The translations under genes were made by a program, and so were the position numbers. A stretch of DNA of 64,000 bases, taken from positions 18,352 to 82,351 of the forward strand of contig JAQIBS010000025.1 in the NCBI GenBank assembly GCA_027858965.1. The letters are read 5' to 3'. Numbering within the stretch: position 1 is the first letter of the stretch; each line of letters begins with the position of its first letter. The notes beneath the pieces were generated by a model, which was given only the letters and a program-made list of their open reading frames with translations, was not told the DNA's origin and did not search any database. This DNA is from Kiritimatiellia bacterium (GTDB lineage: Bacteria > Verrucomicrobiota > Kiritimatiellia > RFP12 > UBA1067). Below are positions 53,726 through 62,545 of the stretch, piece after piece.

Positions 53726-54226
53726 ATGAAAAACTGTATTTACATTATTATTTTGATATCCCTGACGACAGCTGCGCGCTGCGCTGACGAAACGATTGCA
53801 CGCGACCCCTTCTGGCCGGTTGGATATCTCCCTCCCCCACCTCCTGAACCAGAAAAACCTGAAGAATTAAAGCCTGTCATCAAAAAACCCGTCAAGCCCG
53901 AACCACCTCCACCAGCACCCGTCACCAGCGAAGATTGGAAGATGGCCCGAAAATTGCTAAAAATCAATGGTTACGCTTCAGGAAAGAAAAAAGAGAACGG
54001 AAAGACAATAAAGATATCGGTTGTAATAATAAACCTAAAGCATTATAGAACCGATGAAGAAATTAAACTCACTCACAACAAAATTGATTTTGTATGGACC
54101 GTTGGCCCGATCCAAAACAACTCAGTTGAACTTATTCATACATCTGCGACACGAACAGGGCTGGCCACAAAAAAACCTCCCCACAAAGCAGTTAGTAAAC
54201 AAAGCCACTCTGAAGCACTTAACTAA
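53726..54226 (+). CDS. PilP-like periplasmic protein
   Basis: 166 residues. An N-terminal signal sequence (NCIYIIILISLTTAARCA) is followed by DETIARDPFWPVGY, the conserved 'DPF' start of PilP/GspC-type regions. A proline-rich linker (PPPPPEPEKPEELKP; KPEPPPPAP) and a small beta domain (WKMARKLLKINGYASGKKK, IDFVWTVGPIQNN) follow. This layout matches PilP, which bridges PilN/PilO to the secretin. It lies directly before the secretin gene. It may be a lipoprotein with its Cys at about 20 (ARC), though the lipobox is weak. Confidence 0.65.
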   Translation: MKNCIYIIILISLTTAARCADETIARDPFWPVGYLPPPPPEPEKPEELKPVIKKPVKPEPPPPAPVTSEDWKMARKLLKINGYASGKKKENGKTIKISVVIINLKHYRTDEEIKLTHNKIDFVWTVGPIQNNSVELIHTSATRTGLATKKPPHKAVSKQSHSEALN

Positions 54227-54275
54227 GAACGCATGTAAATTACACTTGTAAGACCTAACAATACAGGAAACAAAA

Positions 54276-56021
54276 ATGAATTCACTTAAAAAGTTATGCA
54301 CTCTATCAGCCTCTATTATTGCGCTGACATTATTTGCTCAATCTCAGGAGCAGACCACAAGCACAGAAAAAGATGATAACAATGCCGTCGTGGTCATCAG
54401 TAAAGATGACACCAACGATGCTGTTGTCTCGATGAGCTTTGATGAAACTCCTATATCCGATGTGATCAGAGCATTCCGCGATGCAACCGGAGCTAACATT
54501 ATATCCTCTGGAACAAACATGGAAGCAATTGTCAGTGTACGGCTGGATAACGTGCCGTGGAAAAAAGGGCTCAGCTCCATTCTAGACCCTCAGGGATTAC
54601 AACTGATGGAAAAACCCGTCGGCTCAGGTATATTCATCGTTGAAACCATCACAATTATCATCCCTCAAATCACTAAAACATTCGTGCTGGACAACGCCGC
54701 AGTCGCCGAAGTTGGAGAGCTATTTCAAGAAGTGCTGGGTGACAAAGGCAAAGCAACCCCTTTTCCCTCCAGCAACGCGATTATTGTGACGGCCCCGGAG
54801 AAAGAGATCAATGAGTGTGAGATGATTATCAGCGCGATCGATGCGCCAACCCAGCAGGTCTATATTGAGGCCCGTTTTGTTGAAATGACTGCGGAAGCCA
54901 GCAAGCAACTGGGACTCAAATGGGATAGTTTGGCCAGTTGGGGAGCATCTACTAAGGACATCAAAGGGGGGCTGGCATTCAACGACTCCGAAATTGCCAC
55001 TTATCCTACAGGCATAAACACGCGTGAAGTGGATCCCGTCGACAATACCAAAGCGATGAATTCTGAAACTGTCTTGTATCCGAGCGAGCTCACGGGCTCA
55101 TCACTGGCAGGCACATCTAGCGATGACATGACCTGGCGCAATGTCAAAGCCGTTGGCGGAATGATGACTGTTGACGACTTCCGACTCGCAGTCAGCGCCT
55201 TTGAAAGTGTGGACGGTGTCAAAGTTTTCTCAAATCCGAAAGTCATTGTCGCAAATGAGCAAAAAGCTAAAATCGACATGACCAGAAAAGAACCGAATGT
55301 AGTGGTTGACTATCAGGCCGCCACAGCCGAAGGTCAGCGCGACAGCGTATCCACATCGCTTGGGATTATCCCCGGCGAAGAGGAGCCTTTTGTCGGCGAA
55401 GCTTTCTTCAGCTACGGCATCACCCTCAATGTTAAACCACGTATCAGCAGCAAGGGACTGATCACTGTCACCATCGAGCCCTCCATCAGCGAACTCTATG
55501 GCTACTATGAAGTTCCGGGGCTGACTGAGGATATGCCGACCAGCCGCTTTCCGATTATCGACATGAAACGCATTCAAACGGTTTTCACCATGCAGAGCGG
55601 ACGCACGGCAGTGATCGGAGGGCTCTCTCGCACAGAAGACTCAAATAGAGATAGCGGTATACCATTCCTCAGAAATATTCCATGGGTCGGACCACGTGTC
55701 TTTGGATGGAAAAGTCGCCAAAAGCTACAGAAAGAAATTGTTATTTTTGTTACTGTGGGAATAGTTGATCCGTTGGAAATTGAAGAAGACGCCGGTATGC
55801 CACGTAACGCTGTTCTCAGCCGCGATGTTATGAACGGCACAATCAAAGAGCCTTATCAGATGTCACGCGAAGAACTTTTCGGTCTTTCAGATAAAAAGTT
55901 TAACCTGACGGAAGAACCCGATACAGAAAATCAGGTCGAAGAAGTTCCTGAAAAGACAAAACCAGAAAAAGTGGTTACGGAAAAAGCGAGTGCATCCCTC
56001 CAGCCTATTCTGACCAACTGA
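54276..56021 (+). CDS. Secretin (PilQ/GspD family)
   Basis: 581 residues with a signal peptide (1-24). An STN/N0 domain (about 50-115; VSMSFDETPISDVIRAFRDA, then VPWKKGLSSILDPQGLQL) is followed by N1-type domains (about 125-240; NAAVAEVGELFQEVLGDKGK, PSSNAIIVTAPEKEI) and the secretin channel (about 300-500). The channel carries FRLAVSAFESVDGVKVFSNP, SYGITLNVKPRISSKGLITV and SGIPFLRNIPWVGPRVFGWK. A Lys/Glu-rich tail (EEVPEKTKPEKVV) ends the protein. It forms the outer-membrane ring for pilus or substrate exit. It is the last gene of the pilM-N-O-P group and a MITE-like palindrome starts 2 bases after the stop. Confidence 0.93.
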   Translation: MNSLKKLCTLSASIIALTLFAQSQEQTTSTEKDDNNAVVVISKDDTNDAVVSMSFDETPISDVIRAFRDATGANIISSGTNMEAIVSVRLDNVPWKKGLSSILDPQGLQLMEKPVGSGIFIVETITIIIPQITKTFVLDNAAVAEVGELFQEVLGDKGKATPFPSSNAIIVTAPEKEINECEMIISAIDAPTQQVYIEARFVEMTAEASKQLGLKWDSLASWGASTKDIKGGLAFNDSEIATYPTGINTREVDPVDNTKAMNSETVLYPSELTGSSLAGTSSDDMTWRNVKAVGGMMTVDDFRLAVSAFESVDGVKVFSNPKVIVANEQKAKIDMTRKEPNVVVDYQAATAEGQRDSVSTSLGIIPGEEEPFVGEAFFSYGITLNVKPRISSKGLITVTIEPSISELYGYYEVPGLTEDMPTSRFPIIDMKRIQTVFTMQSGRTAVIGGLSRTEDSNRDSGIPFLRNIPWVGPRVFGWKSRQKLQKEIVIFVTVGIVDPLEIEEDAGMPRNAVLSRDVMNGTIKEPYQMSREELFGLSDKKFNLTEEPDTENQVEEVPEKTKPEKVVTEKASASLQPILTN

Positions 56022-56022
56022 T

Positions 56023-56145
56023 CTAATGCGGCATTGCTGCCTGCCTGTGCGTCGCACGCAGACAGGCGACCAAACAGGATTTGAGTGATATACGAACGCT
56101 TTACTCACTCATTGACTGATTGTGCAATAAGCAATGCCGCATTAG
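56023..56145. mobile_element. 123-bp MITE-like palindromic element with 16-bp perfect terminal inverted repeats
   Basis: CTAATGCGGCATTGCT (56023-56038) and AGCAATGCCGCATTAG (56130-56145) are exact inverted repeats enclosing TTTGAGTGATATACGAACGC and TCACTCATTGACTG. Related copies: 5374-5470, 12842-12943, 16761-16840, 47732-47813. It is too short to encode a protein and starts 2 bases after the secretin stop. It may be a non-autonomous element moved by a transposase elsewhere, or a REP-like terminator or attenuator. Confidence 0.7.
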
Positions 56146-56281
56146 TCAACAACGCTTCGCGCTCTGCCCTATGCGCTATGCCCATAACAAAATGAACCCA
56201 CCGACAACATGTTTTTAACGACCAACTTGTTTGTCTTGCCCTTCGGTGAAGGGCCTAACATGAAGAGATAAAAGGCGAAAT

Positions 56282-57754
56282 ATGGCTAAGATTGATAGAT
56301 ATCTTGAGTATATTGTCGAAAATCACGGCAGCGATGTTCATCTGTACTCAAATCAGCCAGCCTACGTGCGCATCCACGGAGCTCTCTCCCCAATGGAGAC
56401 TGTTCCCCTCAAAAGCGATGACATACTGGAAATGCTCAAAGAAGTTATTCCTCATAAAAACTACAATGAACTCCTTGAGGAATGGGATACAGACTGTGCC
56501 TATGAAATAGCGGGGCTGGCCCGTTTCCGTGTTAATGGATTTAAAGACCGCCACGGCTATGGCACCGTGATGAGGCAGATTCCTGATCTTATTCCCTCTT
56601 TCGATGATTTGAGATTGCCGGAAGCTCTACGTGACTTCTGCCTGCTGACCAAAGGGCTGGTGGTTATTACCGGACCCACAGGCAGCGGAAAATCTACCAC
56701 GCTGGCCTCGATGATCGACTTCATCAACGACAGTCGCAATGAACATATCATCACCATTGAAGATCCGATTGAATTTGTCCATCAATCGAAAAAATGCATT
56801 ATCAACCAGCGTGAAGTTCATAAGGACACATCCAGCTTCGCAAAAGCTCTCCGAGCAGCCCTGCGCGAGGACCCCGACATCATCCTACTGAGAGAGATCC
56901 GTGATCTGGAAACAATGGAAGCGGCACTGGAATGCGCCGAAACCGGCCATCTGGTGTTTGCCACCCTTCACACTAATAGCGCCGTAGCAACCATTGACCG
57001 GATCATCGATAAGTTCCCTGCTGACAAACAAAATCAGATACGGACCATGCTGGCCGACACCCTGCAGGGCGTTGTTGCTCAGACTCTCTGCAAAAAATCA
57101 TCCGGAGGACGCATCGCGGTCTTTGAAGTCCTTAAAACAACTACATCTGTTGCAGCCTTGATCCGTGAAGCAAAGACACATATGCTTGGATCGGTACTTC
57201 AAACCAACCGAAAAATTGGAATGCAGAGCTTTAATGATGAGCTGACAAATCTTGCCGCCAGCAGAATCATCTCCGTCAAAGAGGCCTATATGAAAGCCAT
57301 TGACAAGATTGATATAGAAAATAGACTTGCGAAGATGAACATAACCCTTGATTTCAAAGAGGAGGAAAAAGTGCTGGCACACGAACGCCGCACATCTTCC
57401 GAACGGCAGAAAATTCTGGAATCTGAAGAGGCTCTCAAAGTTAACCCCAATGATATTAATGCCATGAACGCTATTGCATGGATCTTATCAACATCTGTAT
57501 ATGATGAGCTCCGCAATGCTAAAAAGGCAATCAAAATTGCCAGTCAAGCCTGTTCAAAGACCGGAAACAAAGATCCCCATTCTCTCTCAATCCTGGGCGT
57601 TGCCCATGCCGAAGACAAATCATTCCGGCGTGCTATTGATGCGACCCGTAAAGCCATTAAACTTTACACAATCCAAGGTGATGATGAGATTGCCGAAGAG
57701 CTTACAACCCGGCTTGAGCTGTTCAATCTTAAAAAACCATTCCGCAACGAATAG
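56282..57754 (+). CDS. pilT: PilT-type ATPase with C-terminal TPR-like extension
   Basis: 490 residues. The PilT core (1-345) has an N-terminal PAS-like domain (MAKIDRYLEYIVENHGSDVH), Walker A GPTGSGKSTTLAS (G131-S138, K137), Asp box DPDIILLREIRDLETMEAAL, His box TGHLVFATLHTNSAV, and AALIREAKTHMLGSVLQTNR near 290. The Asp box has R where almost all PilT/PilB proteins have G (VGEMRD). The last about 130 residues (from about 360) are extra: two TPR-like repeats (EALKVNPNDINAMNAIAWIL, KDPHSLSILGVAHAEDKSFR). It drives pilus retraction in classical systems. AAAGG lies 6 bases before ATG. Confidence 0.92.
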   Translation: MAKIDRYLEYIVENHGSDVHLYSNQPAYVRIHGALSPMETVPLKSDDILEMLKEVIPHKNYNELLEEWDTDCAYEIAGLARFRVNGFKDRHGYGTVMRQIPDLIPSFDDLRLPEALRDFCLLTKGLVVITGPTGSGKSTTLASMIDFINDSRNEHIITIEDPIEFVHQSKKCIINQREVHKDTSSFAKALRAALREDPDIILLREIRDLETMEAALECAETGHLVFATLHTNSAVATIDRIIDKFPADKQNQIRTMLADTLQGVVAQTLCKKSSGGRIAVFEVLKTTTSVAALIREAKTHMLGSVLQTNRKIGMQSFNDELTNLAASRIISVKEAYMKAIDKIDIENRLAKMNITLDFKEEEKVLAHERRTSSERQKILESEEALKVNPNDINAMNAIAWILSTSVYDELRNAKKAIKIASQACSKTGNKDPHSLSILGVAHAEDKSFRRAIDATRKAIKLYTIQGDDEIAEELTTRLELFNLKKPFRNE

Positions 57755-58085
57755 TCGCGCCTATATTTTACCCATCATTTTTGTAACTTCTCAATAACCC
57801 ACTTTAAGACAGGCTAAAGCCTGGACAACAAACAGATGCATTACCAATCCCCGTTTGTTGTTCACACTTTAGTGTGTCTTAGTTCTCTGACCGATTATTG
57901 AGAAGTTACCCATTTTTTACCCCAAAAAAAACTACAAAGCGTACCCATTTTTCTACCCCTCCATTTTTCTACCTCAATATTCACCTCAATATCAATCCCT
58001 CATCTTAGCGTTGCCAATGCTCCGATAATCAAGTATATTACTACTCTAATCATTAATTTCTTTTCAAATTATTACTGGAGTACTA
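57755..58085. other. Intergenic region with a MITE-like element and TTTTTACCC repeats
   Basis: Besides the 57783-57909 element, 57906-57995 has repeated CCCATTTTTCTACC-type units, similar to sequence at 26460-26570. Nothing else is recognisable before the GH105 gene (GGAG 5 bases before its ATG). Confidence 0.7.
57783..57909. mobile_element. 127-bp MITE-like element with 15-bp perfect terminal inverted repeats
   Basis: GTAACTTCTCAATAA (57783-57797) and TTATTGAGAAGTTAC (57895-57909) are exact inverted repeats. Inside lie nested arms ACAACAAAC and GTTTGTTGT, and small hairpins CAGGCTAAAGCCTG and CACACTTTAGTGTG. No coding capacity. It differs in sequence from the 56023 element, so it is a second family. 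Confidence 0.7.
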
Positions 58086-60317
58086 ATGCAAAAAATAATA
58101 ATTTCGACAATCCTCCTGACAATGCTCTCCCTTAACCTCCAGGGGGCATCAGATGTCTGGGAACTCGAAACCATTCAGAAAAATGCGGTTATGGCTGCCG
58201 ACTGGATGAACGCCAATCCCAAAAAACACAACCACCTCGACTGGACCTATGGTGCATACTACTCAGGTATCACCGCGTTGGGCCTCTCTGACCCTGCACT
58301 GCCCTACCTCGACCAGATCCGCGAACTGGGCAGAAAGAATGGATGGGGGCACCTCCCCCGCACCTATCATGCTGACGACCACTGCATCGGGCAGAGCTGG
58401 CTGGAAATTGCAGCATTTGATAATAATCCGGTTCCCGCTGAACGCCTGAAGCTCTGCTTCGACTACATCATCGCCAATCAATACAAGGGAACACTGGACT
58501 TCACAAAACGCAACAACCAGAAGCGCTGGAGCTGGTGTGATGCCCTCTTTATGTCGCCTACGGTTTTTACAAAAATGGCAGGTTATACCGGAGATGAAAA
58601 GTACCTGAAATTCATGGACCAGGAGTTTAAAACCACCAGCGATCTGCTCTACAGCAAAGAGCATCATCTCTACTTCCGTGATTCACGCTTTTTCGACAAA
58701 AAAACTAAAAATGGCAAAAATGTTTTCTGGTGTCGTGGCAACGGCTGGGTGTATGGAGGCCTCGCTATTATCCTGCGTGATATGCCGATGGACTGGCCGA
58801 GCCGTCCCTTCTATGAAAAGACATTTAAAGAGATGTCCGCTGCACTTAAGCTAGCTCAGCACACCGATGGCGCATGGCGCCCCAGCCTGCTTGATCTTGA
58901 AGATCCCGACCTGCCCGAGATGAGCGGAACCTCTTTCTTTACATTCGGCATGATCTGGGGTATCAACAATGGCCTTCTCAGCCAAGCGGAATATCTGCCC
59001 TGTGTTAAGAAATCCTGGGCGATTATCTGCAGGAGCATCAACAAAGAGGGACGACTGGGCTGGGTTCAACCTATTGGAGACCGTCCAAACGAATACACAG
59101 AGAACGACTGCGAAGTTTATGCCGTAGGTGCCTTCCTGAATGCCGCGGTTGAACTCAAGAAATATGTGATCGCATCAGATAACCCAAAACGCAAAACAAT
59201 CACAATCACCAACCCCGTTTCAATTTATCGCGCCTCTGAAACAATTACAGTTAACCTTGCTGACAATAAAATCAGCGCAAAAGATCTGCGGATATTCGAC
59301 ACCCGCAACAATGCCTTCACTCCATATCAGCTGATCGACCGCAACAACGATGGCAAGACGGACTCCGCGATTTTCAAAACATATATGCTCGCCAAACAAA
59401 CGCGCACCTTCTGGCTGATCAATAATGCAGCAATACCAAAAGCCCACGCACCGCTGATCTGCTTTAACCGGCACTTCCCCGAGCGCATGGATGATTACGG
59501 CTGGGAGAATGACCGTATAGCCGCACGCATGTATGGTCCGATGGTTACACAGCCACCACCCAAAGGGGAGGGGCTGACCTCCAGCGGCATTGATGTATGG
59601 AATAAGAATGTACGCTACCCTGTTCTGGAGAAATTTGTTAAAAACGGCGACTACCACCACAACCACGGCGAAGGTATGGATAACTACAAAGTCGGTCCCG
59701 GCCGCGGCTGCGGTGGCTTCAGCGTGTTGAATGACGGCAAATACTACTCTGCTCAGAACTGGGCAACATCGAAACATATCTGCAACGGTCCTGTGCGTAC
59801 ACAATTTGAAGTCACTTTTAAAAGCTGGGATTGCGGTAATGGGGTAAGAATCACCGAGAACCGCACCGTAAGCTTGGATGCCGGCTCAAACTTCACCCGT
59901 CATGAGAGTGTATTCACTATTAAAGGAGCCAAGCGCGTCACCGGCGGCCCGGGACTCGACATCACAGTAGCAAAAGCGCACAACGGCATCATAACTCTCA
60001 AACCTGATCAGGGATGGCTGGCAAATTATGAACCTGAGCAAAAGAAAAAGGGTAGCATTGGAACCTCTATTGTTATTCCGGGTAAAGCCGCAATTTCAAT
60101 GGATGAATTGGGCTGCATCTATCTGATTGGCCAAGTTACGTCAGGCAAGCCCTTTGTCTGGTATGCCGGTTCCTGCTGGAGTGGTGCCGGCGACTTTATT
60201 AAAGCGGAGTATTGGAACAACTGTGTTGCAGCCTTTGCCGAAGGATTGGCCAACCCGTTGAAGATTACAATTAACAACCAAGGAATCAAATATGACAACA
60301 AGACGATCATTTTTTAA
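58086..60317 (+). CDS. GH105 unsaturated rhamnogalacturonyl hydrolase fused to DUF4861
   Basis: 743 residues with a signal peptide (1-20). About 25-360 is an (alpha/alpha)6 GH105/YteR-like barrel: NHLDWTYGAYYSGITALGLS, RTYHADDHCIGQSWLEIAAF (D97/D98), DALFMSPTVFTKMAGYTGD and WCRGNGWVYGGLAIIL. About 370-740 is a DUF4861 domain: MDDYGWENDRIAARMYGPMV, SSGIDVWNKNVRYPVLEKF, YHHNHGEGMDNYKVGPGRGC. GH105 removes unsaturated uronic acid from products of rhamnogalacturonan lyases such as the PL11 at 16.8 kb. The DUF4861 function is unknown. GGAG precedes the ATG. Its last 26 bases overlap the next gene. Confidence 0.9.
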   Translation: MQKIIISTILLTMLSLNLQGASDVWELETIQKNAVMAADWMNANPKKHNHLDWTYGAYYSGITALGLSDPALPYLDQIRELGRKNGWGHLPRTYHADDHCIGQSWLEIAAFDNNPVPAERLKLCFDYIIANQYKGTLDFTKRNNQKRWSWCDALFMSPTVFTKMAGYTGDEKYLKFMDQEFKTTSDLLYSKEHHLYFRDSRFFDKKTKNGKNVFWCRGNGWVYGGLAIILRDMPMDWPSRPFYEKTFKEMSAALKLAQHTDGAWRPSLLDLEDPDLPEMSGTSFFTFGMIWGINNGLLSQAEYLPCVKKSWAIICRSINKEGRLGWVQPIGDRPNEYTENDCEVYAVGAFLNAAVELKKYVIASDNPKRKTITITNPVSIYRASETITVNLADNKISAKDLRIFDTRNNAFTPYQLIDRNNDGKTDSAIFKTYMLAKQTRTFWLINNAAIPKAHAPLICFNRHFPERMDDYGWENDRIAARMYGPMVTQPPPKGEGLTSSGIDVWNKNVRYPVLEKFVKNGDYHHNHGEGMDNYKVGPGRGCGGFSVLNDGKYYSAQNWATSKHICNGPVRTQFEVTFKSWDCGNGVRITENRTVSLDAGSNFTRHESVFTIKGAKRVTGGPGLDITVAKAHNGIITLKPDQGWLANYEPEQKKKGSIGTSIVIPGKAAISMDELGCIYLIGQVTSGKPFVWYAGSCWSGAGDFIKAEYWNNCVAAFAEGLANPLKITINNQGIKYDNKTIIF

Positions 60318-61176
60318 AGCCGCAGGACTCGGTGCCGCTGCAATTGCAGGTGCTTCAGCATCTGGATGTATCTCCTCTCCTATAGAAGGAAAGACAGCAA
60401 AAGAAGAGACCCCGTTCAAGCTTGGAATTGCAGGCTATACCTTCGCTAAGTTTAACATTGATGAGACCCTCAAGATGGTGCAGCAGGTTGATGTTCACTA
60501 TCTCTGCATTAAAGATTTTCATCTTCCACAAAACTGCACCGCTGCGGAGGCCGCCGCATTTCACAAAAAATGTGCTGAGCACGGGGTCACGGGATATGGT
60601 TGCGGACCAATCTATATGGACTCCCCCGAAGCCGCTAAAACAGCTTTTGACTATGCAAAACGGATTGGAGTCAAAACCATGGTCGGCGTTCCTTATAAGA
60701 AAGATGCCGATAAGAAACGCGTTGAGAATCCTGAACTCCTAAAACTCATTAACGATCTTGTTCAGGAATATGACATCAAATATGCCATCCATAACCATGG
60801 TCCCGACATGCCTCATCTGTTTCCAAATGCGGAGAGCGCAATGAAAATAATCTGCAATATGGATAAACGCATGGGACTCTGCCTTGATATCGGCCATCAG
60901 TTCCGTGATGGAAAATGTCCTGTAAAAGCCATTCTGAATTACTCTGACAGGCTGCATGATTTTCACCTGAAGAATGTCACAGAACCTACAAGAAAAGGTG
61001 CTGGCATCGAACTCCCACGCGGAGCAATTGATATGGTCGCCATTGCGAATGCTCTGCGCAAAGTAAAATACAGCGGCGTTTGCAGCCTCGAGTACGAAAA
61101 AGATATGAAAGACCCCATTCTTGGCATTGCCGAGTCCATCGGTTACTTCCGCGGCATAATGGATGCCACGAGCTGA
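60292..61176 (+). CDS. Tat-exported sugar-phosphate isomerase/epimerase-like lipoprotein
   Basis: 294 residues. The twin-arginine signal TTRRSFFKAAGLGAAA is followed by a lipobox-like ASASGC (Cys about 26), so it is predicted to be exported folded and lipid-anchored. The rest is an AP-endonuclease-2/xylose-isomerase-type TIM barrel: GYTFAKFNIDETLKMVQQVD, then IHNHGPDMPHLFPNAESAM, MGLCLDIGHQFRDG and LHDFHLKNVTEP. Conserved E/D/H metal ligands of this fold are plausible (H in IHNHG, D in LDIGH, H in DFHLK). The reaction is unknown, presumably a sugar or sugar acid outside the inner membrane. AAGGA lies inside the GH105 3' end, implying translational coupling. Confidence 0.85.
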   Translation: MTTRRSFFKAAGLGAAAIAGASASGCISSPIEGKTAKEETPFKLGIAGYTFAKFNIDETLKMVQQVDVHYLCIKDFHLPQNCTAAEAAAFHKKCAEHGVTGYGCGPIYMDSPEAAKTAFDYAKRIGVKTMVGVPYKKDADKKRVENPELLKLINDLVQEYDIKYAIHNHGPDMPHLFPNAESAMKIICNMDKRMGLCLDIGHQFRDGKCPVKAILNYSDRLHDFHLKNVTEPTRKGAGIELPRGAIDMVAIANALRKVKYSGVCSLEYEKDMKDPILGIAESIGYFRGIMDATS

Positions 61177-61278
61177 ACAGTGAACAACTGTAAACTAACT
61201 GACGATGAATGCAAACAAAAAGATCAACTATTCAACTGAAACCTGAACACTGACAACTGACAACTGACGACTGACGAC

Positions 61279-61317
61279 TGTAGACTGTAGACTGTAGACT
61301 GTAGACTGTAGACTGTA
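61279..61317. repeat. Heptamer array (GTAGACT)n
   Basis: At least five exact copies of GTAGACT preceded by CTGACGA/CTGACAA heptamers (from about 61245), between the convergent isomerase and porin genes. Confidence 0.92.
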
Positions 61318-61322
61318 AACTG

Positions 61323-61360
61323 AAAAAGAGCTGCCCGCGCACGTTACGCTGACAGCCCTT
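61323..61360 (-). terminator. Intrinsic terminator of the porin gene
   Basis: On the minus strand GGGCTGTCAGCG...CGCGGGCAGCTC is a GC-rich hairpin followed by TTTTT, about 30 bases past the porin stop codon. Confidence 0.65.
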
Positions 61361-61387
61361 TTGATAAATTTTTAATCTCAAACGCGC

Positions 61388-62194
61388 TTAGAAAGAAGCA
61401 GCGAGATTAAGACCACCCCATAGCATGTCCTGATCCAGACCATTGGCATCAGCAACATCACGAACATCGCTATCAACAACAGATGTCCAAACTAATGTGG
61501 CTCCAACAGAGAGATAATCATTGATCGCATACGAAGTACTCACTCCAACATTGCCATCAAGCAGGTAGTTACCATCAGCAGCACCATAGTATGAGTCGGC
61601 ATAATCTTCATCACAACCACCGAGAGATGCAAAAACACTGGCAGATACCTGCTCGGTAATCTCGAAATCCTTAGAAAGAGCAACCGAAGCATATGTTCCT
61701 TCTACATCATCATCATCTGAATAATCGTGATAAACGGTTAGTGACGGAGTCACAATATCATTATTGTAAGCAATCGAAACAAAAATTTCTTCTGTAGAAA
61801 CATCGTACTCTTCATCAGAGAATACAGGGTATGAATACCAGATATGACCGACCTCCAAAGAGAAATCTTTCAAATCGATAGCATAACTTAAAGTGTAGTC
61901 AAGCTCACTGAACCCATCGGCACGATTATCGCCCCCGCTGAAATTGTTAAAATCATAGTTAGCCCAGACACCAGCAAAGATTGAACCATATTCGCCCAAA
62001 TCTAAACTGGCAACAGCACCAGGCTGAGCGACAGGATCATCATTTACCTGATAACCACGCCAAACGTAACTTGAGTAAATATCCAATGTTACATCAAATG
62101 ATAACGGAATGCCCTCTGCTTCAGCGACCTCCTGAGCCATACAGGTTGAAGCAACGGCAACCATTGCCAGTGCTACTATTAATAACTTTTTCAT
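61388..62194 (-). CDS. Outer-membrane beta-barrel protein, TorF/Gcw_chp-like
   Basis: 268 residues with a signal peptide (to about residue 20, ASTCMAQ). Alternating short beta strands are rich in Tyr/Asp/Ser, and the protein ends in F. Family-like blocks: FDVTLDIYSSYVWRGYQVND near 33-52, IFAGVWANYDFNNFSGGDNR, and YTLSYAIDLKDFSLEVGHIW. It resembles the putative porin family (TorF, Gcw_chp), common in PVC and Proteobacteria outer membranes. Transported substrate unknown. AAGGAG lies 4 bases before the ATG. Confidence 0.82.
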   Translation of the reverse strand: MKKLLIVALAMVAVASTCMAQEVAEAEGIPLSFDVTLDIYSSYVWRGYQVNDDPVAQPGAVASLDLGEYGSIFAGVWANYDFNNFSGGDNRADGFSELDYTLSYAIDLKDFSLEVGHIWYSYPVFSDEEYDVSTEEIFVSIAYNNDIVTPSLTVYHDYSDDDDVEGTYASVALSKDFEITEQVSASVFASLGGCDEDYADSYYGAADGNYLLDGNVGVSTSYAINDYLSVGATLVWTSVVDSDVRDVADANGLDQDMLWGGLNLAASF

Positions 62195-62545
62195 AATTCT
62201 CCTTTTTTGTTTTGTAACCCACTAAATTCGGGAATAACCATGATATAGCAATCACCATGCCAACCCAAAAATATAATCTTTTATAGCACATATTGCGCAA
62301 AAATTCAATTTCTTCCGACATAGATTACTGTTTTGTAGTAAAAATACCCCCGGATAGTCACAAAAATGTAACACCTGTATACATAAACACCTTTTTTAAC
62401 CTTCAACCCTTTTAACCATCTCTCCTATGCAACGCGAAGCGTTGTTGACTAAAGCTGCGGTGTTTAAAACACAAAGGGAATTGGCAACAAATAGTTCCGT
62501 TCATCACAAGAGCTTAATTTGGTTGCGGCTGAAAGCAGCTTTAGC
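62195..62545. other. Intergenic region with a diverged repeat
   Basis: No gene is supported. Around 62430-62535 it has CAACGCGAAGCGTTGTTGAC, AAAGCTGCGG and TTTGGTTGCGGCTG, remnants of the ATATCACTC-family repeat. The left part is AT-rich upstream sequence of the porin gene. Confidence 0.6.
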
